This document shows, piece after piece, positions 18,799 through 27,996 of a stretch of DNA of 64,000 bases. A model generated the notes under the pieces. The model worked only from the letters and a program-made list of their open reading frames with translations, ran no database searches and was not told the DNA's origin. A program made the translations under genes and the position numbers. The first letter of the stretch is position 1. Every line of letters begins with the position of its first letter. Source of the stretch: CAZCBX01 sp964497185 (GTDB lineage: Bacteria > Bdellovibrionota_G > JALEGL01 > JAGRMV01); NCBI GenBank assembly GCA_964497185.1, contig CAZCBX010000008.1, forward strand, positions 1 through 64,000. The letters run 5' to 3'.

Positions 18799-19732
18799 CC
18801 AGAGATGCCGCACGGTGCAGCCGGTCTAAAATGGCTTGCCACTTCTCCTGTTGTGCATCGATGTTGGATACATCCAGCCATAGATATTCGGTCGTGGGTT
18901 TGGCGCTTCGCAGTTGTTGGTAAATCTCACGAGCTGCGGTGTCGGCATTGTCGGACAAGTGAATGCATTGACCATGAAAAAGCTGCAAGGATTGGCCGAC
19001 GGCTTGGGCCACCTCGGCCTCAGACATGGATTGCTTACACAGAACCAAAGGCACGGCTGGCTGATAATGATTTGGGTCCTGGCCTGGGGCCACCTGCACG
19101 CCTTGGGCATCGAGCACGTCCACTTTTTGGTCTTGCAATGTATTTGCCAACATCGACGCGGTGACCATGCCCTTGCGGATCACCACCACTTTTTTAGGGA
19201 AAAGCTGAATCAGCGTGGACTCAATGCCGACCTGGCAAGGCCCGCCGTCGATGACCGTCACTTCTTCTTCTGAAAAATACGCCCGAACATCCTGCGCACG
19301 GGTGGGAGAAACTTTTTGAAATGGATTGGCACTGGGGGCCACCAACCCACATCCAACCGCTTGAATGATGGCCAAGGCCCAAGGATGATTGGGCATGCGT
19401 AAGGCCACCCAATCGGATTGTGCCGTGATGATGGGATCCACCTGCCGGGCTTTGGGCAAAAGCAGCGTGAGCGGCCCTGGCCAATAGGTTTGCACCAACG
19501 AATGTACGTAGTTGGGAAATTGGTTTACATACGATTGAGCCATGGTCCAATCGGCGACATGAACAATGAGTGGATCGGACAGCGGACGTTGTTTGATGGC
19601 AAAAACTTTTCGCACCAAGGCTGGACGATTCACTGGCGCAGCCAAACCATACACCGTCTCTGTGGGCAGGGCCACCAAACGTCCTGAGTCAAATGCCTCA
19701 ATGGCTTTATGAATGGAGGGGTGCGCGCTCAT
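18788..19732 (-). CDS. sua5: L-threonylcarbamoyladenylate synthase (Sua5 type)
   Basis: Makes threonylcarbamoyl-AMP from threonine, bicarbonate and ATP for the t6A37 modification of ANN-decoding tRNAs. At 314 aa it is the long Sua5 form: an N-terminal YrdC domain (PTETVYGL near residues 23-30, KQRPLSDPL near 47-55) plus a C-terminal Sua5 domain beginning near 210 with APGQDPNHYQP. It converges with and slightly overlaps thpR. On the minus strand TTGGTT, 17 bases, TATGAG, 8 bases, ATG forms a promoter that would give an almost leaderless mRNA. Confidence 0.95.
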   Translation of the reverse strand: MSAHPSIHKAIEAFDSGRLVALPTETVYGLAAPVNRPALVRKVFAIKQRPLSDPLIVHVADWTMAQSYVNQFPNYVHSLVQTYWPGPLTLLLPKARQVDPIITAQSDWVALRMPNHPWALAIIQAVGCGLVAPSANPFQKVSPTRAQDVRAYFSEEEVTVIDGGPCQVGIESTLIQLFPKKVVVIRKGMVTASMLANTLQDQKVDVLDAQGVQVAPGQDPNHYQPAVPLVLCKQSMSEAEVAQAVGQSLQLFHGQCIHLSDNADTAAREIYQQLRSAKPTTEYLWLDVSNIDAQQEKWQAILDRLHRAASLVIG

Positions 19733-19740
19733 GGTCTTTT

Positions 19741-19769
19741 CTCATATGCAAGCTTGACTCAAAAACCAA
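19741..19769 (-). promoter_or_regulatory. Candidate promoter of sua5
   Basis: On the minus strand TTGGTT (19764-19769) and TATGAG (19741-19746) are separated by 17 bases, and the -10 box ends 8 bases before the ATG. No Shine-Dalgarno sequence is present, in line with near-leaderless initiation. Confidence 0.4.
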
Positions 19770-20591
19770 TTATTTTTTTTGGCACTTTGGGCATAGGTAG
19801 ATTCTTCGCCCGGCCATGGTTTTTTTCTCAATTTTGGTCTTGCACCGCGGACATGGTTTGGCGGCGCGGGCAAAAATGTAAAAACGTTTGCCTGTGTATG
19901 CCTCGGTGCTGGTGATGCGCTTGGCTTGTGAAGGTGGCGTGGTCACGCCTTTCTGGGTGTACGCGCGTTGAACAATCACACCCACGGCTTGGGCCAGCGA
20001 TTTGATTTGAGCTGGGGATAGGTCTTTGGGTTTGAGCGTAGGATGAAGACGCGCGTAAAATAAAATTTCTGTGCGCAGATAATTGCCAATGCCCGCCAAA
20101 AACGCTTGATCCAAAAACAAACTAGACAGAGGCCGGTTGGCAAACGTCTTTTTTTGAAAATGCGCGATCAACGCGTTTTGACTGATGCGGTCATTGAGAA
20201 TATCTGGGCCCAATTTTTGAATGTAGGGATGAAACAACACTTCTTCGTGCGGCAGGATCATGATTTCACTGGCACTCCATAAAATGGCTTTGCCTTTGTC
20301 GGTGATGAGCTCCACACGTTTTTGGCGATGGCTGTGTTTGGACGGCTGACCTGGCTTGAGCACTTCCCACTTACCGTAAAGCTGATTGTGCGAATACAAC
20401 GTTTGACCATGGTTGGCTTGAATGGTCATGGCTTTGCTGTAGGGCCGAACTTTTTGAATCAGCGCGCCTTTCCATTTTTTTTCGTACTTTTGCAAATGGG
20501 GCAGCCCAAACGCGACCGAAGTCAGGGTTTGTTTGTGCAATACGCGGCTGATGGCATCGGCCTCTCTCTTAATTTCAGGACCTTCTGGCAT
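19770..20591 (-). CDS. nei: Endonuclease VIII-type DNA glycosylase/AP lyase
   Basis: A base-excision repair enzyme of the Fpg/Nei family that removes oxidised bases and nicks the DNA. The 273-aa protein starts MPEGPEI, with catalytic Pro2 and Glu3; the PEGPEI sequence favours Nei over Fpg. It has the helix-two-turn-helix segment (AGIGNYLRTEIL) and a C-terminal zinc finger C-x2-C-x16-C-x2-C at about residues 247-270. It is followed by sua5 after 37 bases on the same strand. AAAGAG about 8 bases before the ATG may serve as ribosome binding site. Confidence 0.93.
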   Translation of the reverse strand: MPEGPEIKREADAISRVLHKQTLTSVAFGLPHLQKYEKKWKGALIQKVRPYSKAMTIQANHGQTLYSHNQLYGKWEVLKPGQPSKHSHRQKRVELITDKGKAILWSASEIMILPHEEVLFHPYIQKLGPDILNDRISQNALIAHFQKKTFANRPLSSLFLDQAFLAGIGNYLRTEILFYARLHPTLKPKDLSPAQIKSLAQAVGVIVQRAYTQKGVTTPPSQAKRITSTEAYTGKRFYIFARAAKPCPRCKTKIEKKTMAGRRIYLCPKCQKK

Positions 20592-20727
20592 TTGTTTCGC
20601 TCTTTCGTATAAAAAACGGCGCTTTTTTTCAGGGCCGCCTCAAATAGTTTTGTGGTGGGTGCATGGTAACATAAAAACTGCTTTTGGTTTTTTGGTTTTA
20701 AAGGCGCGTACGATGACAGCTTTTAGG

Positions 20728-20756
20728 TTGTTGCTTGATCTGAAGCTTGTTATGCT
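20728..20756 (+). promoter_or_regulatory. Candidate promoter of the M23 peptidase gene
   Basis: TTGTTG (20728-20733), a 17-base spacer, then TATGCT (20751-20756). The -10 box ends 7 bases before the ATG at 20764, so the predicted transcript begins at the start codon. This also supports 20764 as the real start rather than any upstream in-frame Met. Confidence 0.5.
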
Positions 20757-20763
20757 TGCCTGC

Positions 20764-22116
20764 ATGAAAACGATTTCGCCCTCGCCTTTACGTCAAAGTC
20801 AGCAAAAAAAGTTGGCGCGCAAACGTCGCCGCATTGGCTTTGTGATGGTGATGGGGGTATTTGTTCTGATGGGTGCTGGCTGGATGAATGTCAGCCAATC
20901 CTCCACGCCATTAAAAACCAACATCACAGCTCCCTCCCCCAGTCAGTCTGAACAAGATGCGGTTTCAACCGTGCAAGCACCTACGATCAACTGGGTGCCT
21001 GTCACCATCCAATCGGGCCAAAGTTTGGCCGTAGTTTTTCAGAACATGGGCTTTTCCGCGCTGGACTTGCACAACATCATGCAAGCCGGTCCCGATGTTC
21101 AAATACTCAATCGTTTGCGCCCTGGCCAGACGCTGTATTTTGATCACCAAGGTCCAGAGCTAACCCAACTGAAGCTAGAAAAAAACATATACGAAACATT
21201 GGTGCTTCAAAAACAAAACCAACAATGGGTGGCCACCCTCGAAAAAGCAGACATTGAAATTCGAACGGCCCAGGCCATGGTTTTAATCGAAGACTCGCTT
21301 TACCTGTCGGGTAAAAACGCTGGCTTGTCCGATGCTTTGATCATGCAATTAACCGAAATTTACGCGTGGGACATTGATTTTGCCTGGGACATCCGCCAAG
21401 GCGATCGTTTTACGCTGGTGTATGCACAGCAGTTTAAAGACGGCGTGAAAATAACCGATGGGCCTGTTCTTGCGGTGGAATTTGTCAATCAAGGCCGGGT
21501 TAAAAGAGCCATTCGCTATACCCACGAAGATGGCACCAGCAGTTATTATGATGAAGAAGGCCACTCCATGCGCAAAGCATTTTTGCGCTCGCCGGTGGAC
21601 TTTGCCCGAATCAGCTCAGGCTTTCGACTGGCCCGTTTTCACCCCGTACTTAAAAGAACCCGCGCGCACAAAGGCGTGGATTATGCGGCGCGCACGGGCA
21701 CACCCATCAAAGCCTCGGGCGATGGCAAAGTTCATTTTAAAGGCCGCAAAGGCGGGTATGGCAACACCGTCATTCTATCCCATGGGGGCAAGTACACCAC
21801 TTTGTATGCGCACATGAGCCGCTACGCTTCAGGACTTCGCATCGGGTCGCGGGTCAAGCAGGGTCAAGTGATTGGCTATGTTGGACGCACAGGCTTGGCC
21901 ACAGGCCCCCATCTTCACTATGAATTTCGTGTGCATGGCGTGCACCGCAATCCTTTGACCATTGAGTTGCCCAAAGCCAAATCCATCGATACGCAGGAGC
22001 AAGAAGCGTTTCGAGCCTTTGCTCAGCCGATGTTTGCGCGTTTGGATAATTACATTAAAAAACGCACACAAGTGGCTTTTACCCAAACGCAAACGCCCGT
22101 CACACAACCCTATTAA
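20764..22116 (+). CDS. M23-family murein endopeptidase, MepM-like
   Basis: A 450-aa envelope protein that probably cleaves peptidoglycan cross-links. A short basic N-terminus is followed by one membrane anchor at about residues 25-45. An OapA/LysM-like region (IQSGQSLAVVFQNMG, LRPGQTL) comes next, as in MepM/YebA. The C-terminal LytM domain has complete zinc ligands: H302 and D306 in HKGVD, and H385 in HLH (383-385). The open frame extends upstream to 20533 but that part runs antisense over nei, so the start at 20764 is preferred. The convergent ytqB-like gene ends 7 bases away. Confidence 0.92.
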   Translation: MKTISPSPLRQSQQKKLARKRRRIGFVMVMGVFVLMGAGWMNVSQSSTPLKTNITAPSPSQSEQDAVSTVQAPTINWVPVTIQSGQSLAVVFQNMGFSALDLHNIMQAGPDVQILNRLRPGQTLYFDHQGPELTQLKLEKNIYETLVLQKQNQQWVATLEKADIEIRTAQAMVLIEDSLYLSGKNAGLSDALIMQLTEIYAWDIDFAWDIRQGDRFTLVYAQQFKDGVKITDGPVLAVEFVNQGRVKRAIRYTHEDGTSSYYDEEGHSMRKAFLRSPVDFARISSGFRLARFHPVLKRTRAHKGVDYAARTGTPIKASGDGKVHFKGRKGGYGNTVILSHGGKYTTLYAHMSRYASGLRIGSRVKQGQVIGYVGRTGLATGPHLHYEFRVHGVHRNPLTIELPKAKSIDTQEQEAFRAFAQPMFARLDNYIKKRTQVAFTQTQTPVTQPY

Positions 22117-22123
22117 AACTTCA

Positions 22124-22672
22124 CTATGAGGTTGCTTGTTTTTCAAGCAACCACAATTCCGGTGTGGTGGCTGTCGGCTGATGGCTCTGAATTTTTTGTA
22201 TAGTCCACGTTGTTTCACTCAGTGTCATAAAAAAAGATTGCAGCAGCTTGGTTTCTTTTTTTCCTTCGTCATGTCCCGGATAAAGCAAAACTGTGATGCG
22301 ACCATTGGGTGACATGTGAGCGCACGTGCTTTGCACTGCTTGAAGCGACGTGCTGGCTTGGCTGGTAAAGTCTGGATCGCCTTTGGGCCAATAGCCAAAA
22401 TTAAACATGGCCATATCCAAGGGGGAGGTCACCCACTTTGCCATGTTTTCATGGCCATCGTGAACCCACTGCACCACCGGTTTGACTTTTTCGATGGTTG
22501 ATTTTGCATAAGTCAAGGCTTGGGCTTGCACATCAAAACTCCAAACTTTTTTCAACGTGTGCTGACATAAAAACAAAGTATCGTGGCCGCTGCCACATGT
22601 GGCATCCATACTGTAATGAACGGGGCCTGGATGCTGCGCCAACCATCGATGAGCGTGTTGGGTTAACTTCAT
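22124..22672 (-). CDS. SAM-dependent methyltransferase, YtqB/rRNA-methylase-like family
   Basis: A 182-aa class-I methyltransferase. It has the SAM-binding motif DATCGSGHDT near residues 22-31, an FDVQ acidic loop, then NFGYWPKGD in the catalytic region, as in the small YtqB-like (PF06962) proteins; members of that family have been reported to act on tRNA. The start at 22672 gives an ATGA 4-base overlap with the stop of the upstream oxidoreductase gene, which favours it over longer upstream starts. Substrate not determined. Confidence 0.88.
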   Translation of the reverse strand: MKLTQHAHRWLAQHPGPVHYSMDATCGSGHDTLFLCQHTLKKVWSFDVQAQALTYAKSTIEKVKPVVQWVHDGHENMAKWVTSPLDMAMFNFGYWPKGDPDFTSQASTSLQAVQSTCAHMSPNGRITVLLYPGHDEGKKETKLLQSFFMTLSETTWTIQKIQSHQPTATTPELWLLEKQATS

Positions 22673-23700
22673 GCTTGTTGAACGATGGGCATGGTGCCCG
22701 CTTGTAAATGTTGGGTAAAAGTTTTGGCATAGCTGGGCGCCATCAAGCATCCTTTGCTTCCCATACCATTGAGAATGAAGGCCTGTGGATGAGCTGGATG
22801 GGCGCCCATCCATACTTTCCGTGACTGAGTGCTGGGGCGCACGCCAGTTAGATGCGCAAGCACTTTAAAGTTTTGGTGAGGCATGGCCACCTGGGCTTTT
22901 TTTAATAGCTGATGGGCTTGGTTAGGATCCAATGGACCATACAAATCATGCCAATGATGGGTGCTGCCAAGCCGAAATTGATCAGAGACATTCGACGGCA
23001 CAAGCCACAAACCCCATACATAAGCATGACGCGCCAAACGGGTCTCAACGGTTAGGATATCGCCTTTGGCCAAGGCCCATGGCAAATTTTTCCACAAGGG
23101 ATTGTTTGCCGCCGCCGCACCTTCGCAGAAAATAATTCGTTTGGCCTCAAACCCCGCCACCTTCACCCCATCCGGTGTCCATTGATAATCATCATGACCA
23201 AGACTGGTTTGCAAAAGCGCGCCTTGAGCTTTCAACCATTGGGCCACAGCTTGAAGTAGTTTTTCAGTGTGGACCACATACGTTTGTTCGACATGCAACA
23301 CTGGCCATGAAGGATCAAACGGCGTTGTGCCCTGCCATGCTTGCGCATATTTTTTCTTCAAGGGGTCGCTTAAAATTTCTTCTGGCTGGCTTTGCTGCGA
23401 AGGGTTTAGGGCGCGGCATTGCGTGATGTTTTCCAGCAGCAGTGTCTTCATGGTTGTTTCCATTTGCCGATACAAAGCAAGGCCCTGTTTTAGCTGATCT
23501 TCAAACGCATCATGAAGAGAAAATCGTTTGCCTATCAGAGGGTTGATCAAACCAGCCGCCACCCGCGTGGCGCTGGTTTGATGGCCTTGATCGATAACCT
23601 TTACAGCAAAGCCTTGCTCCATCAGACAAAAGGCCAATACACTGCCCACCAGCCCCTGCCCCACAATCACGGCATCAAGCAAAGGGGGCACTTTTGTCAT
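22669..23700 (-). CDS. FAD-dependent oxidoreductase of the DAO family
   Basis: A 343-aa glycine/D-amino-acid-oxidase-type flavoprotein. The N-terminal GQGLVGS dinucleotide motif is at residues 14-20, followed by an acidic beta-strand end (KVIDQG) and an SATRVAAGLINP segment. The C-terminal GVRPS and NGMGSKG motifs bind the flavin. Substrate unknown. It lies 1 base after rocD and overlaps the methyltransferase by 4 bases, so the three form an operon. The similarity to the oxidase half of MnmC is only at fold level, and there is no methyltransferase fusion here. Confidence 0.88.
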   Translation of the reverse strand: MTKVPPLLDAVIVGQGLVGSVLAFCLMEQGFAVKVIDQGHQTSATRVAAGLINPLIGKRFSLHDAFEDQLKQGLALYRQMETTMKTLLLENITQCRALNPSQQSQPEEILSDPLKKKYAQAWQGTTPFDPSWPVLHVEQTYVVHTEKLLQAVAQWLKAQGALLQTSLGHDDYQWTPDGVKVAGFEAKRIIFCEGAAAANNPLWKNLPWALAKGDILTVETRLARHAYVWGLWLVPSNVSDQFRLGSTHHWHDLYGPLDPNQAHQLLKKAQVAMPHQNFKVLAHLTGVRPSTQSRKVWMGAHPAHPQAFILNGMGSKGCLMAPSYAKTFTQHLQAGTMPIVQQA

Positions 23701-23701
23701 G

Positions 23702-24982
23702 TTATTGCGACTTGGAGGTAAAAGATAAAAAAACTTCTCGGATGATCAGCACACATTGATCCAGCTGCGCTTCGGTCATGACCAGTGGTGGCGCAAAACG
23801 GATGATGTTGCCGTGGGTGGGTTTGGCCAGCAAGCCTTTTTCTTTCATGGCTACACATAAATCCCAAGCCGTTGAACTGTCAGGCGTGTCGTTGATGACA
23901 ATTGCGTTAAGTAGGCCTTTGCCGCGCACTTTTACAAGTAAATCTGTTTCGGTGGCCAAGAGCTGCATGGCTTCGCGGAAGCGGTGGCCCAAATTTTCTG
24001 CTTGTTCGATGAGTTTCTCATCTTGAACAACCTCAAGGGCTGCAACGGCGACCGCGGCGGCCAAAGGATTACCCCCAAATGTTGATCCATGTTCACCTGG
24101 GCCAATGACCATCATTACTTCATCGTTGGCCAGTACGGTTGAAACAGGATAAACGCCGCCCGATAGTGCTTTGCCCAAAATTAAAATATCCGGTTTGACT
24201 TCGGGTTTGTTTTCGCAAGGGTTTTTGCATTCGCAGTTGCCGCATGTCGCCAGCAGGCGTCCGGTTCTTGCGATGCCGGTTTGCACTTCATCTGCCAGCA
24301 GCAATGCATTGTGCTCTTTGCACAGTTTGGCCGCGCCTGCCATGTAGTGGTCATCGGGCACGTTTACACCGGCCTCCCCTTGAATCGGCTCCACCAAAAA
24401 GCCCGCTACATTGGGATCTTTTAAAGCTTGTTCCAATGCGTCTAAATCATTGTAGGGCACCACTTCAAAACCAGGGGTGAACGGGCCAAAGTTGTTGCTG
24501 GCTGTATCGTCGGTTGAAAAAGACACAATGGTGGTGGTGCGGCCATGAAAGTTGCCCTCACACGTAATGATTTTTGCTCGGTTGGCTGGCACGCCTTTTT
24601 TTTCATAAGCCCACTTGCGACAAATTTTAATGGCGGTTTCCACCGCTTCTGCACCCGTATTCATGGGCAGCACTTTGTCGTAATCAAAAAACGAAGTGAT
24701 GTATTTTTCGTACGGACCCAACACGCTATTGTAAAAAGCCCTGGAGGTTAGCGTTAATTTTTGAGCCTGCTGGGTCAACGCATCGATAATTTTTGGGTGA
24801 CTATGGCCTTGATTGACAGCGGAATAGGCCGATAAAAAATCAAAGTACTGCTTGCCTTCAATGTCCCATACAAATACGCCTTGCCCTCGATCCAATACAA
24901 CAGGCAAAGGGTGATAATTGTGCGCACCATGCTTGTCTTCAAGATCAATGGCCTGCTGAGAGCTTTGTGGTTGTTCCAACAT
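23702..24982 (-). CDS. rocD: Ornithine aminotransferase
   Basis: A PLP enzyme that converts ornithine + 2-oxoglutarate to glutamate semialdehyde + glutamate, in arginine/ornithine catabolism. About 426 aa. It has the class-III aminotransferase pattern: NTGAEAVETA near residue 110, a DEVQTGIARTGR segment, and the catalytic lysine in LGKALSGGVYPVS. An unusual Cys-rich insertion C-x2-C-x-C-x3-C sits just before the PLP-lysine region (about residues 245-260). The ATG at 24982 is preferred because GAGGA (24992-24996) is 9 bases upstream; two further ATGs at 24988 and 24991 are too close to it. First gene of a three-gene operon. Confidence 0.95.
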   Translation of the reverse strand: MLEQPQSSQQAIDLEDKHGAHNYHPLPVVLDRGQGVFVWDIEGKQYFDFLSAYSAVNQGHSHPKIIDALTQQAQKLTLTSRAFYNSVLGPYEKYITSFFDYDKVLPMNTGAEAVETAIKICRKWAYEKKGVPANRAKIITCEGNFHGRTTTIVSFSTDDTASNNFGPFTPGFEVVPYNDLDALEQALKDPNVAGFLVEPIQGEAGVNVPDDHYMAGAAKLCKEHNALLLADEVQTGIARTGRLLATCGNCECKNPCENKPEVKPDILILGKALSGGVYPVSTVLANDEVMMVIGPGEHGSTFGGNPLAAAVAVAALEVVQDEKLIEQAENLGHRFREAMQLLATETDLLVKVRGKGLLNAIVINDTPDSSTAWDLCVAMKEKGLLAKPTHGNIIRFAPPLVMTEAQLDQCVLIIREVFLSFTSKSQ

Positions 24983-25004
24983 TGACATCATTCCTCGGCT
25001 TTGA

Positions 25005-27044
25005 TTACCAGATTTTCACACGTTGTTCTGGACTGCGATAGAGCTGATCGGATGGCTGAACCTCAAAAGCCTGGATAAATTCAGGCATGTTCATCACCGT
25101 GCCGTTGGTCCGAAACTCAGAGGGCGAATGCGGATCGGTTTCAATTCTTTTGCGCATTTCTTGGTCTGTAAATTTGCGCCGCCAGACTTGCGCCCAGCCC
25201 ATAAAAAAACGTTGGTCGCCCGTATACCCGTCAATCACAGGCGCAGGCTTTCCATCCAGAGAAATTTGGTATGCGCGATACGCAATGCTTAACCCGCTCA
25301 AATCCCCAATGTTTTCACCTTGGGTAAACTCACCATTGACATGAATTTTGCCATCGAGCACGGTGAATTGGTTAAATTGATCCACGAGTTTTTGCGTGCG
25401 TGCATCAAACGCCTTTTTGTCTTCTTCGGTCCACCAGTTTTTCAATTCACCTTTTTCATTGTAAAGCGAACCCTTATCGTCAAAGCCGTGTCCCATTTCA
25501 TGACCGATGACGGCACCGATGCCGCCATAGTTCACAGCAGAATCTGCATTGGGGTTAAAAAACGGTGGCTGCAAAATGGCTGCGGGAAAAACGATCTCGT
25601 TCATCACAGGATGGTAATAAGCATTGACGGTTTGGGGATTCATAAACCATTCGGTTTTATCCACGGGTTTGCCAAGCTTGCTGCGGTTGTCTTGCAGCTC
25701 CCATTCAATGACTTGTGCCACGTTGCCATACAAATCGTCTTCACTTAATGAAAGAGAAGAGTAATCTTTCCAACGGTCTGGGTACCCAATTTTGGGCGTA
25801 AACGCTGCCAGCTTAACCAACGCTTGTTTTTTGGTTTTTTCACTCATCCAGTCCAACTCAGAGATGGCTTGCGCGTATGCTTTTCGCAAATTTTCCACCA
25901 ACGCCAACATTTGCGTTTTGGCTTGGGTGGAAAAATGTTGATCCACATACATCTTGCCAACCAATTCACCCAGGCTGCCGTTGACGTGGTTGACTGCCCT
26001 TTTCCATCGCGGTTCTTGCTCTTTGACCCCGCTGAGTACGCCGCGGTAAAAATCAAATTTTTCTTTGGCCAGCGCAGGTGTTAAATAAAAGGCTTTGCTG
26101 TTGATTAAATGCCACGTGAAATAGTTTTTCCACGTTTCAAGGGAGGCTGTTTTAAGCAGGTCATTGACTTCTTGCAAATATCCAGGTTGCCCCACCACAA
26201 TGTTGTCTACATCGGGTAACACCACCGCCTCTTTCCAGGGCTGCCAGTACAAATTGGACAACAAGGCCTGAACTTCTTCAACGGTTTTTTTGTTGTAACG
26301 GGCCAATGGATCGCGCAGTTTTTCTTTTTCCCAATGGTGTTGGGCCAATGCTTTCTCAAAAGAAAAAACACGCTCACTTGCTTCAGCCGCATCTTTCACC
26401 CCTGCTTGGGTCAGCATGCTGGTCATGTACGCTTTGTAGGCTTTTAAAATGTTTTGGCTCTCTGGGTCGTCATGAAAGTAATAATCCCGGTTGGGCAGAC
26501 CCAGACCGGACTGACCCATGTAGGTGATGTACGTGTCGGGTTTTTTGCTGTCTGCGGCTACATACAATGAAAATGGCGCGGTGGAAATCACCTGCGCACG
26601 GCCAAGATATCCAGACAGATCTTTGAGGTTTTGAATGTCGGCGATGGCTTGCAAATCTTTTTGAAGGGGGTCCAGGCCTACATTTTTCAGTTTTTTCTCG
26701 TCCATGTAACTTTCGTACATGGCGGACACTGTTTTTGCGGCGAATGAATCTTGCTCTGAGGCGGATTTGATGAGCTCTTTGACATCCTCTTGCGACTTTT
26801 CATGCAGCTCTTCAAAGGAGCCAAACGCCGATTTGTCATCGGGCAAGGTATAGGTTTTGAGCCATTGGCCATTGACGTATCGAAACAAATCGTCTTGCGG
26901 TCGCACGCTGTCATCGACGTATGCGTAATTAATTCCAGAATCGTTTTGATATTGTTTCATGTAATCAACCTTTTTCGAAGTATGGCACGCAGCCAAAATC
27001 AAAATTAGACAAAAGCCAAATCTGTGTTTCATACCTCTTTTCAT
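25005..27044 (-). CDS. M13-family metallopeptidase, lipoprotein (PepO/neprilysin-like)
   Basis: A 679-aa zinc endopeptidase that degrades small peptides. Residues 1-20 form a lipoprotein signal ending in the lipobox LAAC, so the enzyme should be lipid-anchored in the envelope. The zinc motif HEMGH is near residue 515 and the third-ligand motif ENIGDLSG follows about 65 residues later; the substrate-binding NAYYHP sequence is also present. Length fits the family. AAGG 8 bases before the first ATG supports this start. It is divergent from ctaA. Confidence 0.95.
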   Translation of the reverse strand: MKRGMKHRFGFCLILILAACHTSKKVDYMKQYQNDSGINYAYVDDSVRPQDDLFRYVNGQWLKTYTLPDDKSAFGSFEELHEKSQEDVKELIKSASEQDSFAAKTVSAMYESYMDEKKLKNVGLDPLQKDLQAIADIQNLKDLSGYLGRAQVISTAPFSLYVAADSKKPDTYITYMGQSGLGLPNRDYYFHDDPESQNILKAYKAYMTSMLTQAGVKDAAEASERVFSFEKALAQHHWEKEKLRDPLARYNKKTVEEVQALLSNLYWQPWKEAVVLPDVDNIVVGQPGYLQEVNDLLKTASLETWKNYFTWHLINSKAFYLTPALAKEKFDFYRGVLSGVKEQEPRWKRAVNHVNGSLGELVGKMYVDQHFSTQAKTQMLALVENLRKAYAQAISELDWMSEKTKKQALVKLAAFTPKIGYPDRWKDYSSLSLSEDDLYGNVAQVIEWELQDNRSKLGKPVDKTEWFMNPQTVNAYYHPVMNEIVFPAAILQPPFFNPNADSAVNYGGIGAVIGHEMGHGFDDKGSLYNEKGELKNWWTEEDKKAFDARTQKLVDQFNQFTVLDGKIHVNGEFTQGENIGDLSGLSIAYRAYQISLDGKPAPVIDGYTGDQRFFMGWAQVWRRKFTDQEMRKRIETDPHSPSEFRTNGTVMNMPEFIQAFEVQPSDQLYRSPEQRVKIW

Positions 27045-27105
27045 ACAAGCGACCTTCTACAAAAGCAACTTTGCAGCACAAATAGAATAAGATACAAAAA
27101 CATTC

Positions 27106-27996
27106 ATGAAACCAACCAGCCAACGTCTGTCCACCGCTTGGGGCGGCATGTTGATTTTTACGTATGCCGTTATCCTTTGGGGCACATTTGTGCGCACCAG
27201 CCGATCTGGCGATGGATGCGGGCAAAATTGGCCGCACTGCGAAGGTGGCTACTGGGCAGATTTTAATAATTTGGCTCAGGTCATTGAATTTATCCATCGG
27301 GCCAGCACCGGTGTGTATGGCTTGTTGGCATTGGGCTTGGTTTTTTACACCATTCGAAAAAAACCTGGCCGCACCGCTTGGATTTTAAGCATCGGTTTTT
27401 TATTTTTTTTATTGCTGGAAGCCCTCATTGGTCGAATATTAGTGGTGGAAGGCTATGTTGTTGATGATGCGCGTTTGATGCGTCTTTTGTGGATGGGGTT
27501 GCATTTTTTAAATACGTTAAGTTTGACCACATGGGTTGTTTTTCTTTGGCGCTGGACGCGAAAGGCCACCACTTTTAAACCGCTGCGCAGGGCAAAAGCA
27601 CTGGTGAAGAATGTTTGGCTATGGGTTTTTTTGGGTGTGAGCATGTTGGGCATTGTGGCGTCCATGTATGATTCAACTGTGATCTTGGGCGGCAAAGATG
27701 CATCCACCCTTAGCCATTGGCTTCGCTGGACGCGCAATGTCCATCCCTTGATTGCCATTGGCTTTGCCATGAGCGTTTTTTACATTGGTTTGTTTCATGT
27801 TGATGCCTTTGGCTTGGCGCGATATCGTCGCATGTTGATCAGTTTGGTGCTGGTCAATGTTTTGGCAGGGGCGTCCAATATTTTGTGGCATGATCAGCCT
27901 TGGACGCAGGTCGTACATGTGTTGCTGGCTCATTTATTATGGCTTGTGCTTGTTTTGGCCGCATGGGCCACAGACCGTCAAACTGATGGGGCGTAA
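27106..27996 (+). CDS. ctaA: Heme A synthase (COX15/CtaA family)
   Basis: An integral membrane enzyme that oxidises heme O to heme A for aa3-type cytochrome oxidase. The 296-aa protein has about eight hydrophobic segments. The first periplasmic loop carries a Cys pair (DGCGQNWPHC), followed by the heme-ligand motif EFIHR. Further His residues (GLHFLNT, NVHPLI, QVVHVLLAHL) are at positions typical of the family. It implies aerobic respiration. No ctaB or cox genes are in this window. Its last 19 bases overlap the convergent squalene/phytoene synthase-family gene. Confidence 0.93.
   Translation: MKPTSQRLSTAWGGMLIFTYAVILWGTFVRTSRSGDGCGQNWPHCEGGYWADFNNLAQVIEFIHRASTGVYGLLALGLVFYTIRKKPGRTAWILSIGFLFFLLLEALIGRILVVEGYVVDDARLMRLLWMGLHFLNTLSLTTWVVFLWRWTRKATTFKPLRRAKALVKNVWLWVFLGVSMLGIVASMYDSTVILGGKDASTLSHWLRWTRNVHPLIAIGFAMSVFYIGLFHVDAFGLARYRRMLISLVLVNVLAGASNILWHDQPWTQVVHVLLAHLLWLVLVLAAWATDRQTDGA

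Noticed and set aside
20533..20763. Upstream extension of the M23 peptidase frame
   Set aside because: The first codons run antisense over nei and have no signal or domain character; a promoter (20728-20756) places the start at 20764.
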